Below are positions 45,782 to 53,924 of a stretch of DNA of 64,000 nucleotides, in pieces. The notes beneath the pieces are model-generated. The model was given only the letters and a program-made list of their open reading frames with translations, searched no databases and was not told the DNA's origin. Position numbers and translations under genes: made by a program. The stretch is from Aliidiomarina sp. (lineage in GTDB: Bacteria > Pseudomonadota > Gammaproteobacteria > Enterobacterales > Alteromonadaceae). The stretch is from NCBI RefSeq assembly GCF_022565475.1, contig NZ_JAIUMR010000002.1, positions 1 to 64,000 of the forward strand, read 5' to 3'. Numbering within the stretch: position 1 is the first letter of the stretch; each line of letters begins with the position of its first letter.

Positions 45782-47227
45782 TTAACTGGTATGGGCAGCG
45801 ATTGCGCTTTCCAGCACCATAGCCGAGACTTGCGGTTGGTAATCGGCACCATAACCGAAGATAACAGCCAGCACCAAAACAACCGTACACGCCAGCATAA
45901 GCTTGATCAGCAACGGCATACAGAAGCGGAACCAACGGTCGTAAGGTACACCAGCAATACCGATAATACCCATGAGCACTGCATTGGTCGGTACGATCAT
46001 GTTCGAGAAACCGTCACCAAACTGATAGGCCAACACCGCAACTTGACGCGGTACGCCCACGAGGTCACTCAGCGGTGCCATGAGCGGCATGGTCACAAAC
46101 GCTTGGCCAGAACCGGACGGCACAAACAGATTGAGAATGGTTTGAATAATCAGCATACCCACCGCAGACAGTGCGGCTGGAACGTGTGACAGCGGCATTG
46201 ACAGGCCATTAACGATACTGTGCAGCACTTGACCGTCTTCGAGAATGAGGGCAATACCACGAGCAATACCAATTAGCACGGCGGTTGTGGTTAAGTCTTT
46301 AACCCCTTCGATAAAGCTGTCGGCTGCTTCGTCGAATTTCAAACGACCGAGCACGGTAATCAGTAGACCCCAGCCAACGAAGCAGGCGCCGAGTTCATAT
46401 AAATACCAGCCGTATTGAGAAATGCCATAGATGGCGATCGCAATGGTGACTAAAAAAGTGCCAAGAATTAAGCGATGACGACCGTTTAGTTGCGGGTAGG
46501 CGGCCTGTTCTTGGCCGTTCAATGGGCAGGGTAAGTCAGCAACTAACGACTGCGAAGGGTCGGCTTTGACTTTTTTCGCGTAACTCCAAACATGATGGAA
46601 GGCAATCAGCACGAACGGCAGAATAATCGCCAAACGTAACCACAAGCCTGAGTACGGCGGTACTTCTGCAATGCCCTGAGCAATCAGAACGGTAAATGGG
46701 TTAAATGCCGACACCCCGTAACCGACGCCGTAGCCAGCAACAGTCATCCCCACCGCGGTCATGCTGTCGAGCTTCATGGCTTTACATAAGGCCACCAAAA
46801 TCAGCACGAACGGAATATACTCACCGGCGGTACCGATTGCCCCCGACGCGAGTGAGAAGAAGAATATCACCATGAAAATTAGTTTCTCAGGGCGATCGCG
46901 GTGCTTCTCAAGTAAACGACCAATTAACGCATCAACGGTGCCGGTGCGACGGGCAATCGCGAGTACACCACCGACGATAAAGACAAAGAAAATAATGTCT
47001 TGAGCGGCAGCGAAAGCACGCGGAACAGCAGTTAAGAGTTGCCAAGGGGTGAGTAACTCGCGTTCTTCCACCAGCTCATAGGTGCCGGGAACGACGACAC
47101 TGCGACCCGTGTCCGTTAATTCAGTTTGGAAAAATCCTTGGGGTACGATCCAAGTCGCAATCATCGCGACGATCATCATGCCGAACAGCAACGTGAGCGT
47201 ATGCGGGACTTTAAATGCTTTCTTCAT
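45782..47227 (-). CDS. yfcC: YfcC-family anaerobic C4-dicarboxylate/amino acid-type transporter
   Basis: 481-residue membrane protein with about 12 helices of the YfcC/DcuC/ArgT superfamily (GGVLAIARRTGTVDALIG, GYGVGYGVSAFNPFTV, LFVPSGSGQAFVTMPLMAP, NMIVPTNAVLMGIIGIAG). Substrate not assignable; relatives carry dicarboxylates or basic amino acids. It stands alone with its own terminator; a perfect TATAAT on the minus strand 19 bases upstream would give a very short leader. Confidence 0.9.
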   Translation of the reverse strand: MKKAFKVPHTLTLLFGMMIVAMIATWIVPQGFFQTELTDTGRSVVVPGTYELVEERELLTPWQLLTAVPRAFAAAQDIIFFVFIVGGVLAIARRTGTVDALIGRLLEKHRDRPEKLIFMVIFFFSLASGAIGTAGEYIPFVLILVALCKAMKLDSMTAVGMTVAGYGVGYGVSAFNPFTVLIAQGIAEVPPYSGLWLRLAIILPFVLIAFHHVWSYAKKVKADPSQSLVADLPCPLNGQEQAAYPQLNGRHRLILGTFLVTIAIAIYGISQYGWYLYELGACFVGWGLLITVLGRLKFDEAADSFIEGVKDLTTTAVLIGIARGIALILEDGQVLHSIVNGLSMPLSHVPAALSAVGMLIIQTILNLFVPSGSGQAFVTMPLMAPLSDLVGVPRQVAVLAYQFGDGFSNMIVPTNAVLMGIIGIAGVPYDRWFRFCMPLLIKLMLACTVVLVLAVIFGYGADYQPQVSAMVLESAIAAHTS

Positions 47228-47245
47228 AGAAAGACCTTCATTGTT

Positions 47246-47251
47246 ATTATA
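47246..47251 (-). promoter_or_regulatory. candidate -10 element for yfcC
   Basis: TATAAT on the minus strand, 18 bases before the yfcC ATG, implying a leader of about 12 bases containing AAGGTC. The -35 is weak (TTTTGG at spacing 16). Confidence 0.45.
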
Positions 47252-47392
47252 AGAATTAAGTGGAAACCCAAAAGTTGACCAAGTTTACCTGACCATTGCC
47301 GCACAAACAAACGCCTAAACCGCAGGCAATAAGTTTCTTATCGCATCTAAATCCCGTAAACTTTGAGTTCGATAATAATGGAGATTCGTCGT

Positions 47393-47959
47393 ATGCGGAA
47401 CGTGCAGTGGCTATTTATTTCGTTGGTGCTCCTTTTTGTCAGTGGTTGCGCCCAAGTTCAGCAATTGGCGAGTTATCGGGTCACCGAAGCCGATCTCGAG
47501 CAAATACTCATGCGCCAAGCGGATGAGCTCGCCGGACGCGTGTCCATTATGGGTGTCCGAGTTCCGCTCAAAGTCGAGTCCTTACAGGCCAAGATTGGTC
47601 CGGATGGCTCTGATTTAGTTGAACTAAGCGGTGCCTTTAAGCTGGAAATTTCTCTTTTGGGATTTGAATATCCAGTGGCGCTGCAAATGACCGTTTCCGG
47701 AGCGCCTCAATACAACAGCCAAGAGAAAGCGATTTTTGTTCGCCGGCTGAATATTATCAATTCGAGTGTCGATGCGGGTGGTTATCGCGGCAGCTTGGAC
47801 TCGCTCGACCAGCAAGTTCTTGCGCTGATTGATGACTTTTTAGCGGAGCAGCCGGTCTATCGGTTAAATCCAGACGAGCCGATTCAACGTGCACTCATGC
47901 AAATTCCGGTCAACATGGCGGTTGAAGAAGGCGTGATTCGTTTGTCACCGGGGCGTTAA
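47393..47959 (+). CDS. DUF1439 (YceB-like) lipoprotein
   Basis: 188-residue lipoprotein: signal with lipobox FVSGC (about Cys19) and a DUF1439 domain (ITEADLEQILMRQ-like start, here VTEADLEQILMRQ, and LVELSGAFKLEIS). Function unknown; the family lies in the outer membrane or periplasm. I start at ATG 47393 with GGAG 9 bases upstream; frames from 47363 and 47378 lack this. It is convergent with rsmJ, with a 4-base overlap of stops. Confidence 0.88.
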   Translation: MRNVQWLFISLVLLFVSGCAQVQQLASYRVTEADLEQILMRQADELAGRVSIMGVRVPLKVESLQAKIGPDGSDLVELSGAFKLEISLLGFEYPVALQMTVSGAPQYNSQEKAIFVRRLNIINSSVDAGGYRGSLDSLDQQVLALIDDFLAEQPVYRLNPDEPIQRALMQIPVNMAVEEGVIRLSPGR

Positions 47960-48747
47960 GCCTTTGGATAGGGCGCTTTCATGTAGACGTCGAAGCGATG
48001 CTTTTTGCTCAGAACCTGTGAGCTGGGCTTTTGCCCAGCTAGAAAGGGTGCTTTTACTGGGCGCTTGACCACCACACGATGCTTGGCGAGCGCCAGTGCC
48101 ATGGGTAATAGACCGTCGGCATCCAGATCCGGGCCAACCAAGTGTTGCAGGATCTGCATATCTTTTTTCACCGCTGCTGATTTTTCCCGCTCTGGGAACA
48201 TCGGGTCCAGATACACAGCATCAATGTCTAGCTCTAACCACCGGCTTGGGATGTCGCTGTGCTCAAGTAACGAACCTCGTGGCAAGACTTCCACCTGCGC
48301 AGCCCAATTTAATTTGTCGTGGAGTTGCTGATGCTGTTGCAAATGGAGCACTGCTTGGTCGAGCAGCGCGTGAATTGCAGGGTGACGCTCCAACAGCCAA
48401 ACGTTGCAGCCGGCATGGGCCAGCATTAAACCGTCACGACCGAGCCCAGCTGTCGCATCTAAAACGCGAGGACGGAAGCCATGAGCAACGCCGAGTGCAC
48501 GCACGACCGCTTCCTGTTTACCGCCCCCAAGCTGCTGGCGCCATGCTTGGCGCCCTCGGGTGTAATCTAACGTCAGTGGTTGGTACTCAGGACGGGCGAG
48601 CCAGCGCAGTTGTAGACCTTCGCGCGTGAGCTCCAAGTCAAAGTCGTCACCCTGATGTGTCAGACTTAACTGATATTGCCGAGCAAGCTCAGCTGCGGCG
48701 GCTTGCAATTCGGGTTCAGCGGCGACTAACGCCAGTGATTGGGTCAC
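47956..48747 (-). CDS. rsmJ: 16S rRNA (guanine1516-N2)-methyltransferase RsmJ
   Basis: 263 residues. The SAM site is LDATAGLGRDGLMLAHAG and the catalytic region is DAVYLDPMFPEREKSAAVKKDM, both typical for RsmJ (YhiQ). It methylates G1516 of 16S rRNA. Its start overlaps the elaA stop by 4 bases, so it is the last gene of the aroK-aroB-dam-elaA-rsmJ run. Confidence 0.95.
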   Translation of the reverse strand: MTQSLALVAAEPELQAAAAELARQYQLSLTHQGDDFDLELTREGLQLRWLARPEYQPLTLDYTRGRQAWRQQLGGGKQEAVVRALGVAHGFRPRVLDATAGLGRDGLMLAHAGCNVWLLERHPAIHALLDQAVLHLQQHQQLHDKLNWAAQVEVLPRGSLLEHSDIPSRWLELDIDAVYLDPMFPEREKSAAVKKDMQILQHLVGPDLDADGLLPMALALAKHRVVVKRPVKAPFLAGQKPSSQVLSKKHRFDVYMKAPYPKA

Positions 48748-49184
48748 CGACGATATTCCATGAGTTTATGTGGAATGCCATCTTCTAAATATTCGTCGCC
48801 AATGGCAACAAACCCGAGTGAACCGTAAAAATCGAGCAAGTAGGTCTGGGCATTCAGCTCAATCGGTTGATCCGGTGCGCGCGCAAGAATTTCCACCATG
48901 GCGCGTTCCATCAACTCGCGGCCATAGTTTTTTCCTCGCCCGCGTTGATGCACGACAACACGGCCGATTTCGGATGTTTCATGGCCGGGGCAATGCAGGC
49001 GAGTATAGGCCACGAGACCCTCGTCATCGTAACCACAGAGATGTAACCAATTGGCATCGGTGCCGTCAATGTCATGATACGGACAATTCTGCTCAACAAT
49101 AAAGATGTCCTGACGAAGCCGAAGAATGTCGTGTAATTGACGGACGCTAAGTTCGTCGAACGCACAAGCAAAGAAACGTAGCAT
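48744..49184 (-). CDS. elaA: ElaA-family GNAT acetyltransferase
   Basis: 146 residues, GNAT fold, ElaA type: LRQDIFIVEQNCPYHDIDGTD, the acetyl-CoA loop VVHQRGRGKNYGRELME, and YLLDFYGSLGFVAIGDEYLEDG. Substrate unknown. The ATG follows the dam stop with no gap (TAAATG) and uses a GGAGGAAA site within the dam coding end. Confidence 0.92.
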   Translation of the reverse strand: MLRFFACAFDELSVRQLHDILRLRQDIFIVEQNCPYHDIDGTDANWLHLCGYDDEGLVAYTRLHCPGHETSEIGRVVVHQRGRGKNYGRELMERAMVEILARAPDQPIELNAQTYLLDFYGSLGFVAIGDEYLEDGIPHKLMEYRR

Positions 49185-50015
49185 TTATTTCCTCCGTGGC
49201 TGTGGCACAAAGAAGGCAAGTAATTCACCTACTTTATTACGAGTTGCCCCGTTTTGGCTAATAAAGCGATGAACTTGCAACGTAGTCAACTCCGCTGACT
49301 CATAGAAGATACGTGCAGTTTCGGTATCGTGATTACTGATTAAAACGGGGATACCACGTTTTTGCGCCGCATGGATGGCTTTTTGGGCCAGCAATAATTG
49401 TTCATCGAGACCAAAACCATGGGTTGCATAGCTGGTAAAGTTTGCCGTCGGGCTTAACGGCAAATAGGGTGGATCGCAATAAATGACATGGCCTTGTCGG
49501 GCGCGGCGAAAACTCTGTTGAAACGGCTCACAGGTAAACGTAGCTTTGCGTGACTTTTCGGCAAAAAACTCAAGCTCGGCTTCGGGAAAATACGGCGCTT
49601 TATAGCGACCAAACGGCACATTAAATAAGCCTTTGCTGTTGTATCGGCACAAACCATTGTAGCCATGGCGATTCAAATACAAGAATAACAACGAACGTAA
49701 ATAGGGGTCGCGAGTCTGGTTAAACGTCTCACGGAGCTGGTAATACGCACTTTCGGTGTTATTCGCGGGGACAAAAAAACGACGCGCGTCCTCGATGTAG
49801 GTTTTTGGACGACGTTTAAGTGTTTTGTACAGCTGAATCAGGTCGGGATTAATGTCATTCAGTAAGTAGTGATCATAATCTGTGTTTAAAAACACAGATC
49901 CGGCGCCAACGAAGGGCTCGATTAATTTATCGCCGGCGGGAAGCAAGCGTCGAATGGGCTCGACCAACATGTATTTTCCGCCTGCCCATTTGAGAAACGC
50001 GCGTTGCTTTTTCAT
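49185..50015 (-). CDS. dam: DNA adenine methyltransferase Dam
   Basis: 276-residue N6-adenine methyltransferase of the GATC type, used for mismatch repair strand choice and replication control. Motif X FLKWAGGKYMLVEPI, motif IV DPPYLPLSPTANFTSY, LISNHDT, and RFISQNGATRNKVGELLAFF are visible. It lies 69 bases after aroB. The E. coli damX between aroB and dam is absent here. Confidence 0.96.
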   Translation of the reverse strand: MKKQRAFLKWAGGKYMLVEPIRRLLPAGDKLIEPFVGAGSVFLNTDYDHYLLNDINPDLIQLYKTLKRRPKTYIEDARRFFVPANNTESAYYQLRETFNQTRDPYLRSLLFLYLNRHGYNGLCRYNSKGLFNVPFGRYKAPYFPEAELEFFAEKSRKATFTCEPFQQSFRRARQGHVIYCDPPYLPLSPTANFTSYATHGFGLDEQLLLAQKAIHAAQKRGIPVLISNHDTETARIFYESAELTTLQVHRFISQNGATRNKVGELLAFFVPQPRRK

Positions 50016-50084
50016 AGGATAAATAATCGCAGCTTTTATTATTATTGATCGAATTAGTCGACGTGTGGGCGCGGAGTAGCCTCT

Positions 50085-51188
50085 TTACGCCAGAATAGCA
50101 TTTAACTGGTCAGCGCTTATCTGGTCAAAAATGGCCGCCGAACCAATGGCTGTGGGTAGAATAAAACGAATTTTACCAGCTTTCACCTTTTTATCGCGCG
50201 CCATTAACGACCACCAAATATCAGGTGTCATATCCTGCGGTGGTTGCAACTGATAGCCACTGGCGATCAGCAATTGTTCGATGCGATGGGCATCGGCTGG
50301 CGATACATACCCGCAGTGCTCAGCGAGCTTTGTTGCCATCAGCATGCCTGCCGCGACGGCTTCTCCGTGTAGCCAACGGGTATACTGTGTATGTGATTCG
50401 ATGGCATGGCCAAATGTGTGGCCTAAGTTCAATAATGCGCGCACACCCTGCTCGGTTTCATCTTCAGCAACGACCGCTGCTTTAATCTCACAGCTGCGTT
50501 TGACCGCGGTCATTAATGCGTTCGCGTCGCGCTCGAGGATCTTAGAGAGATTTGTCTCGAGCCACGTGAAAAAGTCAGCATCGGCCATGATGCCGTACTT
50601 AATGACTTCGGCAAACCCAGCGAGAAATTCGCGTGGTGGCAGGGAGTTCAGGGTGGCAATGTCGATCAATACAGCACTAGGCTGGTGAAATGCCCCGATG
50701 AGGTTTTTACCGCCGGGGTGATTGACCGCAGTTTTGCCGCCAACGGAAGAGTCAACTTGGGCCAGTAGCGTGGTAGGTACTTGCACAAAATCAACGCCGC
50801 GTTGCCAGGTTGCGGCCACAAAACCGGCCATATCACCGACAACGCCACCACCGAGGGCAACAATGATGCTGTCGCGACTTAAACGTTGCGCAACGAGGCA
50901 GTCCATAATGTCACGGAATGTATCGAGCGACTTGTAGACTTCACCGTCAGGCATGAGAAACACATGCGCATCCGAATGTTCGAAGCCGGCAGCACGAATA
51001 CTCGCTTGCGCTGTGCTGAGATAGAGGTCAGCAACGGTTGGGTTACTGAGGATAAACACCTTGCGCGGCGACGCTGAAAACGTCTGCGTTAAGACTTCTC
51101 CGAGCGTGTTCAGGTTCTGCGAGCCAATGTGAATCGGATAGCGGCGCTGACCGATTTCCACATGTAGTTCCTGCTCGCCGACAGCCAT
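50085..51188 (-). CDS. aroB: 3-dehydroquinate synthase
   Basis: 367-residue NAD+ and metal-dependent enzyme closing DAHP to dehydroquinate, second step of the shikimate pathway. Motifs: DGEVYKSLDT, ALGGGVVGDMAGFVAATW, PTTLLAQVDSSVGGKTAVNHP, and metal-binding His in LNLGHTFGHAIE and WLHGEAVAAGM. Separated from aroK by 2 bases. Confidence 0.97.
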   Translation of the reverse strand: MAVGEQELHVEIGQRRYPIHIGSQNLNTLGEVLTQTFSASPRKVFILSNPTVADLYLSTAQASIRAAGFEHSDAHVFLMPDGEVYKSLDTFRDIMDCLVAQRLSRDSIIVALGGGVVGDMAGFVAATWQRGVDFVQVPTTLLAQVDSSVGGKTAVNHPGGKNLIGAFHQPSAVLIDIATLNSLPPREFLAGFAEVIKYGIMADADFFTWLETNLSKILERDANALMTAVKRSCEIKAAVVAEDETEQGVRALLNLGHTFGHAIESHTQYTRWLHGEAVAAGMLMATKLAEHCGYVSPADAHRIEQLLIASGYQLQPPQDMTPDIWWSLMARDKKVKAGKIRFILPTAIGSAAIFDQISADQLNAILA

Positions 51189-51190
51189 GA

Positions 51191-51709
51191 TTATTCTCCG
51201 AGTTGCTCGATGATCTGATTTGCGACTAATTTTGCGCTTTGTTCGTCTGTTTCAATGATGATATCTGCAATTTCTTCGTACAGAGGATCACGGATTTCTG
51301 CTAACGCTTCGAGCACAGCTCTTGGATCATCCGCTTCGGCAATCAATGGGCGACGCTTGTCGCGTTGGGTGCGGGCCACTTGTTTTTCAATATTCGTTTT
51401 CAGGTAAACCACGACCCCTCGTGCGGACAGACGGTTACGGTTTTCTTTGCTCAAAATTGAGCCACCGCCGGTCGCCAAAACGATACCTGTATTCTCAGTG
51501 AGTTCGCTGATCATTTTTTCTTCACGATCACGGAAACCCTCTTCACCTTCAAGTTCAAACACCCAAGCAATATCAGCACCAGTGCGGCGTTCGATTTCAT
51601 GATCAGAGTCAAAAAACTCCAAATGGAGGGATTTTGCGAGTTGTCGACCGATGGTGCTTTTGCCAGCGCCCATGGGACCAATTAGGAAAATGTTACGCTT
51701 CTCAGCCAT
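51191..51709 (-). CDS. aroK: shikimate kinase
   Basis: 172-residue kinase: P-loop [15 protein letters not shown], shikimate-binding [29 protein letters not shown] and the lid RDKRRPL. It phosphorylates shikimate at the 3-hydroxyl. First gene of the aroK-aroB run; upstream is the reduced pilus-assembly cluster on the same strand, as the hof/pil genes are in E. coli. Confidence 0.97.
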   Translation of the reverse strand: MAEKRNIFLIGPMGAGKSTIGRQLAKSLHLEFFDSDHEIERRTGADIAWVFELEGEEGFRDREEKMISELTENTGIVLATGGGSILSKENRNRLSARGVVVYLKTNIEKQVARTQRDKRRPLIAEADDPRAVLEALAEIRDPLYEEIADIIIETDEQSAKLVANQIIEQLGE

Positions 51710-51817
51710 AGCTTATGTACGTCACTTCTTAGAATACTTGAATAAAATGCGTTAAATGAGTGCAGATCCACCCCTGTGCCCCGAAAAAAGACACGCGATT
51801 ATCGCAATTTGTCTGCG

Positions 51818-52663
51818 CTATGGCAACCGGTGTGGCTCTGGTCCGTAATCGTCAAGCCAAGATAGCTGTGCTTGTTGCAGCGACGAAGGGAAGGCGATTT
51901 CATACTGGCAGTCGTCATCCTCACGACTGAAGAGTGTTTTTTTATTGCTACGAGCGTTGTGATCAGCCGACTTGCTTGAATTCAAAATAAGCTCTGCTGT
52001 TGGCTCGATAATAGGATCCTTGACCCGATAAAAAGTCTCGCCTTTCAAGGTGGCAACTGTGCTGGGTAAATCGAATGGCTCGACCTCTGAGGTGATCCAC
52101 TTGAGATAAGCCGAAAGTTGCAACTCAGGTGGGTTATCGCAACGATCGTGCAATGTAATAGTGGTTTCACTCTCGGTTTTTGACAACTCTGTCGGTGTGG
52201 CGGGAGCCAAATTAAGCAAACGTTCGGCGGCACTCACGATGGCGATGCTTTCCGTATGAGAAGACGAGTATTCAAGTTGCAGGGCTAGATGGAACAGGCT
52301 GGTGTCGTCGCGCCGCATGACCACATTCTCGACTCGCCACTGCGAAAGTAAAGCGACTTGGAGCCAAAGTGAAAGTGCTTGTAAGGTTCCTGAAAGTTCG
52401 ATGTCAGCCCGTTCACCATAGCTGCGCAGACGAATCACTTGGTGCTGCGAGCCCGAGGCTAGTAAGCTCGATGGCAACGTCGAAATTGTTTGCCCCGGCA
52501 AACGGGGTTGCACAGCGACAGGCGCGACAGTGGCCACTTGTTTTCGCGAATGGCCACCCGCTGAGACGCTGACGACAACCAGCAAGCTAAGCAGTACGAG
52601 CAGATAAGCAATGAAACGTTGCGGAGCTGTGCATTGATAGAAAACCGAAGGATTAATTCGCAT
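51818..52663 (-). CDS. PilO/PilP-like type IV pilus accessory protein (divergent)
   Basis: About 281 residues. One membrane segment (about 17-36, FIAYLLVLLSLLVVVSV) is followed by a region with a PilO-like pattern (IELSGTLQALSLWLQVALL and LFHLALQLEY) and a C-terminal part of low similarity with CDNPPELQLSAY. Its place after a PilN-like gene and before aroK matches hofO/hofP (pilO/pilP). It may combine both, but this is weak. The start at 52663 overlaps the previous gene by 11 bases; a GTG at 52705 is possible. Confidence 0.55.
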   Translation of the reverse strand: MRINPSVFYQCTAPQRFIAYLLVLLSLLVVVSVSAGGHSRKQVATVAPVAVQPRLPGQTISTLPSSLLASGSQHQVIRLRSYGERADIELSGTLQALSLWLQVALLSQWRVENVVMRRDDTSLFHLALQLEYSSSHTESIAIVSAAERLLNLAPATPTELSKTESETTITLHDRCDNPPELQLSAYLKWITSEVEPFDLPSTVATLKGETFYRVKDPIIEPTAELILNSSKSADHNARSNKKTLFSREDDDCQYEIAFPSSLQQAQLSWLDDYGPEPHRLP

Positions 52664-53117
52664 CGTCGGGCTGCCACTGAAAAACCATGCGACTGAGCGG
52701 TTCACCGGCGGCGTTTAATTCAAACTCATAGCCGGAAGCTTGCCAAGACTTGATGTTAAAACCATTGAGAAGTGACACCAGCTGATTCGTGCTGGCAGAA
52801 AAAGTGAGTTTAAGTTGCGCATCTTGGAATTTGAATTGCGATAAAGTCCGAGCAAGTTCGGGTTCATCGGCTATCTGGTGAATCCACTCAGCCAATGGTG
52901 GTTGTTGATGCTCAGGCGTAGCGATTACGACGAACTCTTGTTGGTCGAGCTGGTGAAGAGACGGCGTCACGTGGAGCTGAGAGCGATGGCGCATGAAAAA
53001 GACAATCGAAGCAATTACAACCATGACGACACCAACGACCAGAGCTTCGCGTCGCACACGCTGTTTCGTCGCCTGCCACTGTGCACTATAGGATTGGGTC
53101 AAGTTAATCAGTGGCAT
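52653..53117 (-). CDS. PilN-like type IV pilus assembly protein (divergent)
   Basis: 154 residues beginning INLTQSYSAQWQATKQ (PilN-like start INLLPWR-type position), with one membrane segment (about 25-43) and a C-terminal ferredoxin-like part (AQLKLTFSASTNQLVSLLNGF). PilN is a single-pass protein joining PilM and PilO in the inner-membrane platform. It overlaps the PilM-like gene by 14 bases, as pilMN often do. Sequence is divergent from classical PilN. Confidence 0.6.
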   Translation of the reverse strand: MPLINLTQSYSAQWQATKQRVRREALVVGVVMVVIASIVFFMRHRSQLHVTPSLHQLDQQEFVVIATPEHQQPPLAEWIHQIADEPELARTLSQFKFQDAQLKLTFSASTNQLVSLLNGFNIKSWQASGYEFELNAAGEPLSRMVFQWQPDDAN

Positions 53118-53808
53118 GAATCACCAGCCGCGGATTTGCAGCGAGAACAGCGGCACAAATTGCCAGTTCGACCTCCAAACGTTGAGGTTGCTGCAGGTTT
53201 GCTATCGTAATTTGTAATTCATCAGCCTGTATGGCGTTTACGATGGGCAGACGTAATGATTGCTCGAAATTGCCAGTCATGAGCGTGGATGACGACTGAA
53301 AAAGTAATGGTGGAATTCCGCCTAACACTGACTCAACCCGACGGTCGGCAGTATCACGATGCTGCGGATCGACCACGTGAATGAAGCTCTCTCCCGAGGC
53401 ACCACGGACAAGACTCCAATGTGGGTTTGCAATACCTTGACGTTGAAGTTGCTGATTGACGATATAAATAACTTCATCGGGGGAAATTCGCTCCGGAAGC
53501 AAGACCGATTGCTGCAGCGTCGGTAAAAACTGACCGAAAACTACCTTATCTTGAAATTTTTTTATCGCGGGTAATGAACTTCGCGCTGCGGTCGCAGTCG
53601 TAAAGGTGTGTGAGAGTTGAGTTCCTATCGTCTCTGCATATTGCCAAAAGTGCGTGCACAGCCATTCACTTTGGTAATTTTGCAGAGCGACTAGGATCCC
53701 CCCAGCAGCGTTGCTGGCGTAACCAAAAGCCCATTTATTCGTGTTTTCTCCCGTTCTTGAACGCTGTCGAGATTGTCTATGCTCAAAAACTCGCTGAAAT
53801 ACCTTCAT
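53104..53808 (-). CDS. PilM/HofM-like pilus assembly protein (divergent, short)
   Basis: 234 residues, shorter than PilM (about 350), close to HofM. Segments QDKVVFGQFLPTLQQSV, SPDEVIYIVNQQLQRQG and LSVELAICAAVLAANPRLVI-like end (here LEVELAICAAVLAANPRLV) match the place of PilM in the order, but no clear actin-fold ATP site is seen. It is divergent from mrcA, exactly as hofM/pilM is in E. coli and Pseudomonas. Ribosome site: GAAGGG very near the ATG. Confidence 0.55.
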   Translation of the reverse strand: MKVFQRVFEHRQSRQRSRTGENTNKWAFGYASNAAGGILVALQNYQSEWLCTHFWQYAETIGTQLSHTFTTATAARSSLPAIKKFQDKVVFGQFLPTLQQSVLLPERISPDEVIYIVNQQLQRQGIANPHWSLVRGASGESFIHVVDPQHRDTADRRVESVLGGIPPLLFQSSSTLMTGNFEQSLRLPIVNAIQADELQITIANLQQPQRLEVELAICAAVLAANPRLVIHATD

Positions 53809-53886
53809 CCCTTCACATCCTTGTGGCTTTGCATTAACTTTTCGCAGAGAGTTCTACATCCGGTTAAATTTAGCGCATAATACCTT

Positions 53887-53892
53887 TATAAT
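53887..53892 (+). promoter_or_regulatory. -10 element for mrcA
   Basis: TATAAT at 53887-53892, with a weak TTAAAT 17 bases upstream (53864-53869). It would start transcription about 26 bases before the GTG of mrcA. Confidence 0.5.
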
Positions 53893-53924
53893 CCGTCGTC
53901 TTTTTGTAAGTAAATGGCCAATTT

